The translations under genes and the position numbers were made by a program. 64,000 nucleotides of DNA from Cymbidium sinense (Eukaryota > Streptophyta > Magnoliopsida > Asparagales > Orchidaceae). Each line of letters starts with the position of its first letter. The first letter of the stretch is position 1. The stretch is from the NCBI GenBank assembly GCA_021442155.1, contig JAKCPB010001371.1, positions 1-64,000 of the forward strand, read 5' to 3'. The notes beneath the pieces were generated by a model that was not told the origin of the DNA, did no database searches, and worked only from the letters and a program-made list of their open reading frames with translations. Shown here piece by piece: positions 1 to 11,439 of this stretch.

Positions 1-507
1 GAGAATAGGGTTTAGGGTTTTAAGTTAGGGTTTGTTTGGGATTTTTTTTTAAAATTAAGTAAACTGATAGGTTTAGGTTTTATTTAGTTTATTTTTTATT
101 CATTTTAGTTTATTTATTTTTTATTTTTATTTAGGTTTATTTTTTATTTAGTTTAGTTTATTTATTTTAAGTTTATTTTTTTTGGTTTAGGTTTTTTATT
201 TTAGTTTATTTTTTAGGTTTAGGTCTAAGTTTATGTTTATTTTTTAATTTAGTTTTATTTTTATTTTATTTTTTAGGTTTAGGTTTTAATCCTTTATTTT
301 AGGTTTATTTATAGGTTTTTTGAAAGTTTAGGTTTAGGTTTATTTTTTGTTTATTTTATTTTATTTAGTTTAGGGTTTAGGTTTAGTATATTTTAGGTTT
401 TGGTTTTGGTTTTATTTATTTTAGTTTAGTTTATTTTAGTTTTGGTTTATGTTTCTTTTCTTTTATTTATTTTAGGTTTAGGTTTTTATTTAGTTTTTAT
501 TTTATTT
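1..507 (+). repeat. Degenerate telomere-like repeat, G-strand orientation
   Basis: The stretch is built from TTTAGGG decayed to TTTAGG, TTTAG and TTTTA units and contains almost no C. It includes one conserved island (AAATTAAGTAAACTGATAGG, 52-71), the reverse complement of the GGTTTACTTAATTT island found across the arrays. The block ends sharply where the gypsy fragment begins. No coding sequence is visible. Confidence 0.9.
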
Positions 508-795
508 AGGGTTTTGTGCTACCATCCTTGAAGATCTTTGATGGCGGTGGGAACACATTACACGGTAATTTAGAATTACAACGGTAAACATACCTTTGCT
601 CTTCTCTTTAGCTTGATATCAAATGTTGCATTTGATTGTACGTCGAACCCAACAGTTGGTGACTTTATTGAGTTGGAGCACCTCTTCATCAAGAGGTTTC
701 TTTGGAGCTCGAGAGGGTAATTGTAGGCGACCTCATTATAGAGAAAGCGAACTCAACAAGTCCCTTGACTACATTCTCGGGTGGCTCAACTGCAT

Positions 796-1247
796 GAAAT
801 GTGAACCATCAAGAACAACATCATGCCTTTGATATTCTTCTCAAGAATATCCATGGCGGTGCCTTCATGCTTAAGGGATTTACCATCAAAACATTCAAGA
901 AATTAATCGACAAGGTAGCTACAAGAGGAAGCCAAATAGTTGCCCTTTGTGACCTCATCTAGGCCCAAGCTGAAGGTGTTTGAGAAGAAGCGTTGTGTGT
1001 TGAGGGAAGCGACCAACCGAGGTATGAGACTACGTTCTGACCTCCTCCTTTGCCACCTCTATTCCACCACCTCATACCATCATACCAATACCACCATAAT
1101 GATCATTTCCCCACCCAGCTACCCCGGTATTCATATCCATCACGGTGCTTTCCACCTACTGATAGATTGAATAAACCATATTCATTCGGGAGGGAGGTAG
1201 TTAGGAAAATCTTTAAGAATCTCTTAAAAAACTTTAGAAAAGCTTGA
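796..1247 (+). pseudogene. gag-like relic of gypsy copy A
   Basis: Two readable pieces lie in different frames. One contains the residues ILLKNIHGGAFMLKGFTIKT followed by FKKLIDKVATRGS (about 831-933). The other, about 1,050-1,247, is rich in Pro, His and Tyr and ends RLNKPYSFGREVVRKIFKNL. Matching residues appear in the inverted copy C at 46,312-46,789 (EILLKNI, LNNPYSF), which supports a shared coding origin. No zinc knuckle is visible. Assignment as gag rests on its position upstream of the protease and on the Pro/His/Tyr-rich composition, so it is tentative. Not functional, because frames are broken. Confidence 0.5.
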
Positions 1248-1889
1248 GGCGGAAGAAGTGGCCAAGAGCGATGATCCTAGCTATTGCCCCTATGTTGTTG
1301 GCCATGTAGAGGTTTATATCACTTTTAAGGACTAACTTGTGTGCAACTACAAGTTATGAGCCATAGTTATCCCAGGAACACTTATTAGAACAACCATCCA
1401 GTTCTATTAGAGTAATCCTTGGGGATACTTATCTCTTAAGACCAAAGAAAGTTAGGATATCTCCCTATCCCAAACCTCTAAGAAGATTATTTCTAAGATC
1501 AAGAAGCTTTCCTTGCAGGTGCCTGAAGTATCTCAAACCTCCAACACCAAGGAAGGTTTGCTAGTTACAAAGGACAAGTCGGGAGGGTGAGAGCAGTAGT
1601 AGCGGCGGCGGGGATAGTCGTGGCACAACCACCATGCGGTCCAATACTCCCTCCCTCGTGGCTACCACTCTCTTCTCCTCTTGGCAAGAGCATTATATCT
1701 ATAAGGGCACTAAATCTCTTACTACTTACTTTTACTTGATTTCCATCATATACCTCCCAAAAGAAATTAATGAAGAAAGTTGATTCTACTATATATTATC
1801 TACTTGATGCTCTTGATTTTATTTTATTTATTGATAAGGGTAAGCAAGTCATTGGTTTCAGTAAGTAGATAGCCCCTCCATAAGTTGCT

Positions 1890-2640
1890 CCACACATGGA
1901 TATTCTTATGGAGGACCAAGCTAGAGTTGATTATAATGTCTTAGCTCACTTTAGGAAGTTTCCTGCTAAGTTAAGCATATATGACACCATTCTCTTATCC
2001 AAAGAGATGTGAAAATCAATAATCAAGGCCTTACTCTATAGATATATGTTTAGCTTCGGTGACACTATTAAAGAGGAGGCATGCCACTAGAAGGTCATCT
2101 TAAGAGTTACATTCAGTGATGAATACTTACTCCTAGGGATGACCAAACAAAACCTCTTATTTATATTACAGTGGATGTTATGGATATCTAGCTATCGAGT
2201 TCTTGACCCAAGTGTATCGGTCAATAATATGAGTCTAAGAACCCTTGCCTACTTGACATCTCTAAACTCAAAAGAAAGAATGATGTTAAGAGGATTCAAT
2301 GAACAAGAGAAGGCCTTGTGGTGTTTATTTTAGATGTATGGGAGGGGGGGGGGGGGGGTACTTTTGAGGTGATTGGGTACAACATTGAGGTATGATGTAC
2401 TATCTCAAAAGATAGAGGCATCACCTACAATGGACAATCATAATAAGGACTCTAAGACGATGGGTCTTGAATGTACTTGAGATTTTTCCTACTTTACATG
2501 GATTAATAAAGTAGGGTTTATATTAAACAGGTTCTTAGTTTGTTCCCTATGGCAAGCCTCCATAGTTAATTACATCTTAGGAAATGAAATTTCTAAGAAT
2601 ACTCTCAATTAAAGTAGACAACTATCATCTCAAAAGATTT
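1890..2640 (+). pseudogene. Aspartic protease region relic of gypsy copy A
   Basis: The reading begins with a DQARVDYNVLAHF segment, continues through LSIYDTILLSKEM and VTFSDEYLLLG, and reaches LDPSVSVNNMSLRTL, where an intact element would be expected to show the catalytic Asp-Gly/Cys-Gly-Ser-like motif. Here that motif reads as Asp-Pro-Ser and is degraded. GFNEQEKAL follows, then a run of G that breaks the frame. The equivalent region is at 21,960-22,740 (copy B) and on the minus strand at about 44,650-45,480 (copy C). In the family this domain processes the Gag-Pol polyprotein. This copy is dead. Confidence 0.7.
2344..2358 (+). repeat. Poly-G tract (15 G) inside the protease relic
   Basis: An uninterrupted run of 15 G follows the protease GFNEQEKAL segment. 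The inverted copy C carries the complementary poly-C run at 45,038-45,051. Copy B has only a short GGGGAGGG at the same place (about 22,395), so the expansion groups A with C. Confidence 0.95.
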
Positions 2641-2675
2641 TAAGGTTACACTATCAAAAGATTTTAAGGTTAGAA

Positions 2676-2741
2676 AGCCTCAGCCTTAGCTAGATCTAGA
2701 ATGAGCTTGATTTTGATGTTCTTAAGGTTCTGCCCATTCTT
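2676..2741 (-). pseudogene. GRP fragment stub (5' end of the unit only)
   Basis: Read on the minus strand this begins AATGGGCAGAACCTTAAG, the same start as the other GRP fragments (Asn-Gly-Gln-Asn-Leu), and continues to the TCTAGATCTAG segment. It then stops where the gypsy fragment begins, so only the first 60 or so bases of the usual unit of about 430 bp remain. The CCCTAA/GAATGGGC junction on its telomere side is the standard one. Confidence 0.75.
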
Positions 2742-3952
2742 AGGGTTTAGGTTTAGGTTTAGGTTTATTAGGTTTTAGGGTTTATGTTTTTTTTTTGATT
2801 TATTTAGTTACCTTAGGTTGAGGTTTGGGGTTTACGGTTTAAGGTTTAGGGTTTAGGGTTAGGGTATAGAATTTAGGGTTTAATGTTTAGGGTGTAGGGT
2901 TTATGGTTTAGGGTTTAGGGTTTCTGATTTATGCTTTAGGGTTTAGGGTTTAGGATTAGGTTTTAGGGTTTAGGGTTTTTTTGGTTTTAGGGTTAGTTTT
3001 AGTTTGGGTTTAGGGTTTAGGTTTTGGGTTTAGGATTTATGGTTCAGATTTTTTTTATTTAAATTAAAGCAAAAGTTTAGTTTATTTTGTTTATTTTATT
3101 TTTAATTTTAATTTAGTTTAGTTTATTTATTTTAGGTTCATTTATTTTAGTTTAGGTTTTTTATTTTAGTTTATTTAGTTTATTTAAGTTTAATTTTATT
3201 TTTTTAGTTGAGTTTATTTTTTTTATTTTTTTAGGTTTAGGTTTTATTTTTTTTAGTTAGGTTTATTTTATTTTATTTTTTTTTTTAGGTTAGGTTTAGG
3301 TTTTAGGTTTTTTATTTTAGGTTTAATTTTAGGTTTAATTTTAATTTAGGTTTAGGTGTATTTTTTTTTTATTTTATTTTATTTTTTATTTAGTTTAGGT
3401 TTAGGTTTAGGTTTAAAATATTTTAGGTTTAGGGTTTTGGTTTTATTTTTTATTTATTTTTAGGTTTTAATTTTAGGTTTATTTTTAAGGTTTAGGTTTT
3501 ATTTAGTTTTATTTTATTTTATTTTTTTATATTAGGTTTAGTTTTATTATTTAGGTTTTTATTTTTTTTAGTTTAGTTTATGTTTTATTTATTTTATTTT
3601 AGTTTTAGTTTTTATTTTTATTTTAGTTTCTTTAGATTTAGGTTTTAGTTTAGGTTTTATTTTATTTCATTATTTTATTTTATTTTGGTTTATGTTCTTT
3701 TATTTGTATTTTAGGTTTTATTTAGTTTAGGTTTAGCTTTTTTTAGCTTATTTAGGGTTTAGGGTTTAGGGTTTTAAGGTTTTAGAGTTTAGGGTTTTGG
3801 GGTTTGGGGTTTAGGGCTTAGAGTTTGGGGTTTAGGGTTTAGGTTTTGGGTTTAGGGTTTGATTTAGGGTTTATGGTTTGGGGTTTTTTAGGGTTTAGAG
3901 TTTAGGGTTTAGTTTAGGGTTTAGGTTTTAGTTTAGGATTTGGTTTTGGCCT
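2742..3952 (+). repeat. Degenerate telomere-like repeat between GRP stub and first full GRP fragment
   Basis: TTTAGGG-rich ends flank a TTTTA/TTTAG-rich middle with hardly any C. A decayed island (AAATTAAAGCAAAAG) lies near 3,061. No gene is seen. The alternation of TTTAGGG-rich, then A+T-rich, then TTTAGGG-rich sequence is the layout repeated in each later unit. Confidence 0.9.
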
Positions 3953-4385
3953 TTTTTAAGAGAACAAATTCAGATTCAACATTTCTTTATTTTATTTCAT
4001 CAACTAAGTAACACACCAAGTTTTCTAAGACATAAGCGATGACATAAATAAAAATGAGCACGAAAATCAAGACCCTAGATAACTAAAATCATCTTTCTTA
4101 AAGACAGTTCCATAAGCGACATATCGGATCGTTAGTTCTTCTTGTCTAGTTCCCATCGAACCACCCCTCTCGGTAATGGGATCCATGATCATATCCATCT
4201 CCCTCCGCCACCTATGGATGTAACCTCGTCGCTCCTCCCTTCCTCCATAACCACTACTTGACCACCTCCATATCCACCCCTCCAGTTCCCCATTGCCCTT
4301 TCAGCGCCACCTCCACCCTCTTTTTCTAGATCTAGATTGAGCCTGTTTGACAGTGATGTTCCTGTCATCAAGGTTTTTCCCATTC
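3953..4385 (-). pseudogene. Glycine-rich RNA-binding protein (GRP) 3' fragment, copy G2
   Basis: On the minus strand the frame opens NGKNLDDRNITVKQAQSRSR, which matches the end of the RRM and the start of the glycine-rich tail of plant GRP7/GRP8-type RNA-binding proteins. It continues with Gly/Arg/Tyr-rich coding sequence broken by frameshifts (for example GYGG and DMIMDP segments), then about 190 bases resembling a 3'UTR, ending in GTTCTCTT and a short A-tract. The first two thirds of the RRM, including RNP1 and RNP2, are absent. The fragment begins at the standard CCCTAAG/AATGGG breakpoint. It is not expected to encode protein. Parent-family identity is from motif recognition. Confidence 0.8.
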
Positions 4386-5668
4386 TTAGGGTTTAGGTTT
4401 ACGTTTATTAGGTTTTAGATTTAGGTTTATTTATTAATTTATTTAGTTACTTTAGGTTTAGCTTTAGGGTTTGGGGTTTAGGTTTAGGGTTTAGGGTTAG
4501 GGTTTAGGGTTTAGGTTTTTTGTTTTAGGTGTAGTATGGTTTAGGGTTTACTTTTAGGGTTTATGCTTAAGGTTTAGGGTTTAGGAGGGTTTAGGGTTTA
4601 AGTTTAGGGTTTTAGTTAGGTTTTAGGGTTTAGGGTTTAGTGTTTAGGGTTGTAAGTTTAGGGTTAGTTTAGGGTTTAAGGTTTAGGTTAGTTTTAGGGT
4701 TTATTTAGGTTTAGGGTTTTTTAAAAAGTAATCATAGGTTTAGGTTTATTTAGTGTATTTTTTATTTATTTTAGTTTATTTAATTTTTATTTATGTTTAT
4801 TTTTTTTATTTAATTTAGTTTAGTTATTTTATGTTTATTTATTTTAGTTTAGGTTTTTTATTTTAGTTTATTTTTTTATTTTAGGTTTAGCTTTAGCTTT
4901 AAGTTTATTTTAGTTGAGTTTTATTTTATTTAATTTTTTAAGTTTAAGTTTTATTTTTTTTTTATTTTTTAGGTTAGGTTTACATTTTATTTTATTTTTT
5001 TAGGTTTAGGTTTTCATTTTTTTATTTTAGGTTTATTTTTAGGTTTTATTTTAGTTTATTTTTTTATTTAAGGTTTAGGTTTATGTATAGGTTTAGTAGA
5101 TTTTAAGTTTAGGGTTTAGGTTTTATTTTTTATTTATTTTTAGGTTTAATTTTTAGGTTTAAGTTTTTATTTAGTTTTTATTTTATTTTATTTTACGTGT
5201 AGTTTTTATTTTATTTAGGTTTTTTTATTTTTTTAGTTTAGTTTAGGTTTTTATTTTTTTTATTTTAACTTAGATTTTATTTTTTATTTTAGTTTCTTTT
5301 TAGGTTTAGGTTTAGGTTTTAGTTTAGGTTATCATTTTATATTATTTTTTTATTTTATTTTGGTTTAGGTTCTTTTATTTATTTTTTTTAGGTTTTATTT
5401 AGTTTAGGTTTAGCTTTTTAGCATTTTAACGTTTAGGGTTTAAGGTTTATGGTTTAGGGTTTAGGGTTACTTTAGGTTTTAAGGTTTGGGGTGTAGGGTG
5501 TAGGGTTTATGGTTTAGGGTTTAGGTTTTTGGGTTTAGAGTTTCAAAGTTTAGGGTTTAAGGTTTGGGGTTTTAGGGTTTAGTGTTTAGGGTTTAGCATT
5601 TAGGTTTTAGGGTTTAGGTTTTAGGTCTAGGGTTCAAGTTTTAGTTTAGGGTTTAGGTTTTTGGTTTT
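4386..5668 (+). repeat. Degenerate telomere-like repeat
   Basis: A G-strand array with TTTAGGG-rich flanks and a TTTTA-rich core. A decayed island (AAAAAGTAATCATAGG) lies at about 4,723. With the adjacent GRP fragment it forms a unit of roughly 1.7 kb. No gene. Confidence 0.9.
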
Positions 5669-6071
5669 TTTAACAGAGAGCAAATTCAGATTCAACATTT
5701 TTCTATTTCATCATCACACCAAGTATTCTAAGACACAAGCGGCGACATAGATCTAAAATGAGCACTTAGAGCAAATCAAAGACCCTATAACTAGCTATAT
5801 TTATAAGACAGCTCCATAAGCAACATGGTGGTCATTCTTGATTTCTCAAGTTCCCAGAACCACCGGCCTCTTGAGGGATCCACCATCATATCCCCGATCT
5901 CTCCCTCACCACCACCATGTAACCTCCTTCCTCCTTTATAACCACCACCCTCACCACCATCTTCCATACTCTAGTTCCCCACCACCATTGATAGCGCCAC
6001 CTCACCTTCTCCATGCAGATCTAGACTAAGCTTTGTTTGGTGATGATGCTCCACATCAAGGTTACCCATTC
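5669..6071 (-). pseudogene. GRP 3' fragment, copy G3
   Basis: The layout is the same as the other copies. On the minus strand it starts at AATGGGTAACCTTGATG beside CCCTAAG, passes through a decayed Gly-rich segment, a GGATATGATGGTGGATCC stretch (Gly-Tyr-Asp-Gly-Gly in intact relatives) and a 3'UTR-like region, and ends in CTCTGTTAAAAAAACC. Small deletions relative to other copies break the frame throughout. Confidence 0.8.
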
Positions 6072-9000
6072 TTAGGGTTTAGGTTTGGTTTAGGTTTATT
6101 ATGTTTTAGGGTTTAGGTTTATGTTTTAATTTATTTAGTTACTTTAGGTTTAGGTTTAGGGTTTAGTGTTTAGGGCTACGGTTTATGGTTTAGGGTTTAG
6201 GGTGTACTGTTTATGGTTTACGGTTTAGGGCTTTTTGGTTTATGCTTTTAGGGTTTAGGTTTAGGGTTTTAGGGTTTAGGGTTTAGGGTTAGTTAGGTTT
6301 AGGGTTTAGGGTTTAGGGTTTAAGGTTTATTTTAAAAAAATTAAGTAATAGGTTTAGGTTTATTTATTTATTTAGTTGATTTTATTTATTTTAGTTTATT
6401 TTATTTTTTCATTTATGTTTTTTTGTTTTATTTTTTATTTAGTTTATTTTAGTTTATTTATTTTAGTTGTTTTTTTATTTTAGTTTATTTTTGTTTAGTT
6501 TGGTTTAGGTTTAGTTTTTAGTTGAGTTTTATTTTTATTTTATTTTTTAGGTTTAGGTTTTATTTTTTTTTTTTAGGTTTAGGTTTACATTTTATTTTAT
6601 TTTTTTTAGGTTTAGGTTTTAGTTAATTTAGGTTTATTTTAGGTTTATTTTTTTAGTTTAGGTTTAGGTTTATTTTTAGTTTATTTTATTTAGTTTAGGT
6701 TACTTTATTTTAGGTTTAGGTTTTATTTATTTTAGTTTATTTTGTTTATTTTATTTTTATTTTAGGTTTAGGGTTTTTTTTTTTAGTTTAGGGTTTAGGG
6801 TTTATTTTTTACTTATTTTTTGTTTTTTTAGGTTTATTTTTTAGGTTTAGGTTTATTTATTTTTTATTTTATTTTGTTTTAGGTTTATTTTATTTTTATT
6901 TTATGTTTATTTTATTATATTAAGTTTTTATTCTTAGGTTTATTTTTTAGTGTAGTTTAGGTTTTCTTTATTTTATTTTAGTTTTTTTATTTTTATTTTA
7001 TTATTTTATTTTAGGTTTAGGTTTAGGTTTTCAATTTAAGGTTTAGGTTTAGGGTTTAGGGTTTAGGTTTAGAGTTTAGGGTTTAGGGTTTAATTTTAGG
7101 TTTAGGGTTTAGGCTTAGCTTTAGTGTTAACAGGGTTTAGTTTAGGTCAGGAGCTTAGGGTTTAGGCTTTAAGTTTAGGTTTAGTTAGGGTTTAGGGTTA
7201 GGGTTTTTAGGGTTTAGGGTTTAGGGTTGGTTTAAGGTTTAGGGTTTAAAGTTTTAGGGTTTATGGTTTAGGGTTTAGGGTTTAGGGTTAGGGTAGGTTT
7301 AGGGTTTTAGGTTTAGAGTTTAGTGTTTTTTAAATTAAGTAAAAGTAGATTTAGGTTATTTAGTTTATTTTTTATTTATTTTTGTTTACTTTATTTTTTA
7401 TTTTTATTTAAGTTTATTTTTTATTTTGATTTAGTTTAGATTATTTATTTTAGTTTATCTTTTTTATTCTAGTTTAATTTTTAGGTTTAGGTTTAGGTTT
7501 ATTTTTATGTTTATTTTTTAGTTTAGTTTGTTTTATTTTATTTTTATTTTATAGGTTTAGGTTTAGGTTTTTTATTTTATTTTTTAGGTTTAGGTTTTAG
7601 CTTTTTTATTTTAGGTTAATTTTTTTGGTTTTATTTTTAAGTTTACATTTAGGTTTATTTTTAGTTTATTTTATTTTATTTAGTTTAGGGTTTAGGTTTC
7701 ATTTATTTTAGTTTAGTTTATTTTAGTTTAGCTTTAGGTTTATTTTATTTTATTTATTTTAGGTTTAGATTTTTTTTAGATTAGGGTTTAGGTTCTTTTT
7801 TTGTTTAGGTTTTAATTTAGTTTTTATTTTATTTTATTTTAGGTTTATTTTACCTTTATTTTGCGTTTAGTTTATATTTTATTAAGGTTTTTAATTTTTA
7901 GGTTTATTTTATTTTTTTAGTTTAGTTTAGGTTTTTATTTATTTTATTTTATTATAGTTTTTTAATTATTTTATTTTTATATTTTACTTTAGAGTGGTTT
8001 TGTTTAAGATTTTAATCTATTTTGTTATTTTATTTTATTTTAGGTTTAGGTTTTCTTATTTATTTTATTTTTAAGGTTTTATTTAGTGTATGTTTAGGTT
8101 TTTAGGTTTTTAGGGTTTAGGGTTTAGGGTTTAGGGTCTAGAGTTTATGGTTTAGGGTTTAGGGTTATAGGTTTTAGGGTTTAGGGTTTTGGGTTTTGGG
8201 TTTAGGGTTTATGATTTAGGGTTTAGGGTTTTAGTGTTTAGAGTTTAGGGTTTAGGGTTTAGGCTTTAAAGGTTTAGGGTTTAGGGTTTAGGATTGTAGG
8301 GTTAGGGTTTAAGGTTTAGGGTTTAGATAGTTAGTGTTTTTTAATCTTTTTAATTTTTTTTAATTTTTTATTTTTTAAAATTAAGTAAGCTAGTAGGTTA
8401 AGGTTTATTTAGTTTACTTTTTATTTATTTTAGTTTGTTTGATTTATTTTTATTTAGGTTTATTTTTATTTTTATTTTATTTAGTTTATTTATTTTAGGT
8501 TTTTTTATTTTAGTTTATTTTTTTAGGTTTAGGTTTCGGTTTATTTCATAGTTTAGTTTTTATTTATTTTATTTTTAGGTTTAGGTTTTATTCTTTATTT
8601 TTAAGTTTAGGTTTAGGTTTATGTTTATTTTTATGTTTTATTTTTTAGTTTATGTTCTAGTTTATTTTTTAGTTTATTTTATTTTATTTAGTTTAGGTTT
8701 ATGTTTAGGTTTACTTTATTTTAGGTTAAGGTTTTATTTATTTTAGTTTATTTTATTTTTGTTTAATTTATTTTAATTTATTTTCATTTTTTAATTTAAT
8801 TAATTTTTAGGTTTAGGTTTAGGTTTTTGAGTTTTTTGGGTTTAGGTTTAGGGTTTAGGGTTTAGAGTTTAGGGTTTAGGGTTTAGGATTTTTAGGGTTT
8901 AGGGTTTAGGGTTAACTTAGAGTTTAGTGTTAGTTTAGGGTCTAGGGTTTAGGCTTTATGCTTTAGGCTTTAGGGTTTAGGGTTTAGGGTTTAGGGTTAG

Positions 9001-10978
9001 TTTAGGGTTTAGGGTTTAGGGTTTATGGTTTAGGGTTTAGGGTTTAGGGTTTAGTGTTTTTTAAAAGAAAATTAAGTAAACAGTAGATTTAGGTTTATTT
9101 AGCTTATTTTATATTTATTTTAGTTTATTTTATTTTTTATTTTTATTTAAGTTTATTTTTTATTTTTATTTAGTTTAGATTATTTATTTTAGTTTAGCTT
9201 TTTTATTTTAGTTTAATTTTTAGGTTTAGGTTTAGGTTTAGGTTTATGTTTATTTTCTAATTTAGTTTTATTTTTATTTTACTTTTTCGGCTTAGGTTTA
9301 TTTTTTATTTTTAGGTTTAGGTTTTAGCTTTTATTTTAGAATTTTAGGTTTTGTTTTTAGTTAAGTTTAGGTTTATTTTTAGTTTATTTTATTTTATTTA
9401 GTTTAGGGTTTAGGTTTAGTTTATTTTAGGTTTAGGTTTAGGTTTCATTTATTTTAGTTTTGTTTATTTTAGTTTAGGTTTAAGTTTATTTTATTTTATT
9501 TGTTTTAGGTTTAGGTTTTTTTTGTTTAGGGTTTAGGTTTTTTTTAGGTTTAGGTTTTAATTTAGTTTTTATTTTATTTTATTTTTATTTTGCATTTAGT
9601 TTATATTTTATTAAGGTTTTTTTATTTTTAGGTTTATTTCATTTTTTAATTTAGTTTAGGTTTTTATTTATTTTATTTTAGTATAGTTTTAATTTTTTAA
9701 ATTATTTTATTTTTACATTTATGTTTAGGTTTTTGTTTTGGTTTAGGTTTAGGTTTTAGTTTAGGTTTCTATTCTATTTTATTATTTTATTTTATTTAAG
9801 TTTAGGTTTCTTTATTTATTTTATTTTTTAGGTTTTATTTAGTTTAGGTTTAGGTTTTAGGTTTAGGGTTTAGGGTTTAGGGTTTAGGGTTTAGGGTTGT
9901 AGGTTTTAGGATTTAGGATTTAGGGTTTAGGGTTTAGGGTTTTGGGTTTTAGTCTTTAGAATTTAGGGTTTAGGCTTTAAAGGTTTAGGGTTTAAGGTTT
10001 AGGATTGTAGGGTTAAGGTTTAAGCTTTAGGGTTTAGGGTTTAGTGTTAGGGTTTTTTTTTAATTTTTTTAACTTTTTTAAAAATTAAGGTAAACTCAGA
10101 GTTTAGTTTATTTAGTTTATTTTATTTATTTTAGTTTGTTTTATTTTTTTTATTTTATTTAGGTTTATTTTTATTTTTATTTAGTTTAGTTTATTTATTT
10201 TAGGTTTATTTATTTTAGTTTATGTTTTTATTTTAGTTTATTTTTTAGGTTTTGGTTTAAGTTTAGGTTTATTTCTTAGTTTAGTTTTTATTTATTTATT
10301 TTATTTTTAGGTTTAGGTTTTATTCTTTATTTTAAGGTTTAGGTATTGATTTTTTATTTTATTTTTTTAGGTTTATGTTTATTTTTAGGTTTTATTTTTT
10401 AGTTTAGGTTTAGGTTTATTTTTAATTTATTTTATTTATGATTTAGGTTTAGGTTTGGGTTTAGTATATTTTAGGTTTAAGGTTTGGTTTTCTTTTTTTA
10501 TTTTTAGGTTAATTTTTATTGGTTTAGGTTTTTATTTAATTTTTATTTTCTTTTATTTTCGGTTTATTTTATTTTTATTTTAGGTTTAGTTTTTATTTTA
10601 TTTAGGTTTTTTATTTTTTAGTTCAGTTTAGGTTTTCATTTATTTATTTTATTTAGCTTTTATTTTTTTTATTTTAGTTTCTTTTAGGTTTAGGTTTAGG
10701 TTTTAGTTTAGGTTTTATTTTATTTTTATTTATTTTTTATTTATTTTATTTTAAGGTTTTATTTAGTTTAGGCTTAGCTTTATAGCTTTTTTTGGTTAGT
10801 TAAGGGTTTAGGGTTTATCGTTTAATATTTTGGGTGTAGGGTTTAGGGTTTAGGGTTTAGGTTTTTGGGTTTATGGTTTAGGATTTTATGGTTTATGGTT
10901 TAGGGTTTGGGGTTTTAGGGTTTAGGTTTAGGTTTTAGGGTAGGGTTCAATTTTAGTTTAGGGTTTAGGGTTTTGTTT
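6072..10978 (+). repeat. Long degenerate telomere-like array without GRP; contains a higher-order repeat of about 1.73 kb
   Basis: Nearly 5 kb of TTTAGGG-derived sequence. Conserved islands (AAATTAAGTAA...) lie at 6,341, 7,332, 8,379, 9,070 and 10,081. The segment 7,331-9,067 is repeated in order by 9,068 to about 10,790. Shared landmarks include GTTTATATTTTATTAAGG (7,869 and 9,600), GGCTTTAAAGGTTTAGGG followed by GGATTGTAGGG (about 8,271 and 9,973), and GGTTTTATTCTTTATTTT (about 8,584 and 10,315), all offset by about 1.70-1.73 kb. No gene is seen. Confidence 0.85.
7331..10790 (+). repeat. Two-copy higher-order repeat, period about 1.73 kb
   Basis: The boundaries are set by the recurrence of two different conserved islands, the first in each copy ending ...GTAGATTTAGG (7,331 and 9,068) and the second lying at 8,377 and 10,081. 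Each copy therefore holds two sub-units of roughly 0.7-1.05 kb. The period is close to the spacing of GRP-bearing units (about 1.5-1.75 kb), but no GRP fragment is present. Confidence 0.75.
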
Positions 10979-11439
10979 GTTTTAACAGAGAACAAATTAG
11001 ATTAAACATTTCTTTTTTGATTTAAACCAAGTAATTACAAAGTTTTCTAAGATTCACAATGATAGAACACACCATGAGTTTTCCATCAGATAACCACATA
11101 GATAAAAAATGACCCCATTGAGCAAACCCAACTGATAACTGGCTATAGGCATAGTTCCATAAGCAACATATAGATTGGCCATTGCTTTTATTTCTATCCA
11201 ATTTCCAACCACGCCTCTCAATCTAAGGAGACCCACCATCATATCCTCATTCTTCCCATCTCCCACCACCAATGCATCGAACCTCGGCCCTCCCACCCTA
11301 CAACCACCACTACCCAACCACTACCCCATATCCACTAGCACCTCGCACCACCACTATGATAATCAGCCTCGCCTTCACTTCCATCGCCATATCTAGACCA
11401 AGCTTTGACATGATGTTCTCACTAAGGTTCTACCCATTC
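10979..11439 (-). pseudogene. GRP 3' fragment, copy G4
   Basis: On the minus strand it begins at AATGGGTAGAACCTTAGTG, next to CCTAGAATGGG, a slightly eroded form of the standard breakpoint. It continues through a decayed Gly-rich segment and a 3'UTR-like region ending in CTCTGTTAAAAC. A frame shift turns part of the Gly-rich tail into an 87-codon open frame (11,054-11,317) that has no GRP character, so that open frame is not considered a gene. Confidence 0.75.

Larger units (their letters stand above)
508..2675 (+). mobile_element. Ty3/gypsy (Tat/Ogre-like) retrotransposon fragment, copy A: gag to protease
   Basis: This is a decayed internal fragment of an LTR retrotransposon, sense on the plus strand, with many stops and frameshifts. 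A gag-like stretch (about 800-1,247) is followed by a linker and then by a protease region with the residues VDYNVLAHFRKFPAKLSIYD (about 1,930-1,990), VTFSDEYLLLG (about 2,107) and a later GFNEQEKAL segment. This order is typical of Tat-lineage elements. The left edge against telomere-like DNA is the same edge seen, inverted, near 47,050. The right edge runs into a GRP stub. No LTR or primer-binding site was recognised. The lineage is inferred from motif resemblance; membership of Ty3/gypsy is firmer than the sub-lineage. Confidence 0.8.

Noticed and set aside
6072..10978. CRISPR-like array of regularly spaced short repeats
   Set aside because: Spacing follows decayed telomere heptamers and satellite units. 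There are no unique spacers, and the context is a plant nucleus.
11054..11317. 87-codon minus-strand open frame
   Set aside because: It lies within GRP copy G4 in a shifted frame and includes 3'UTR-like sequence. It shows no domain.
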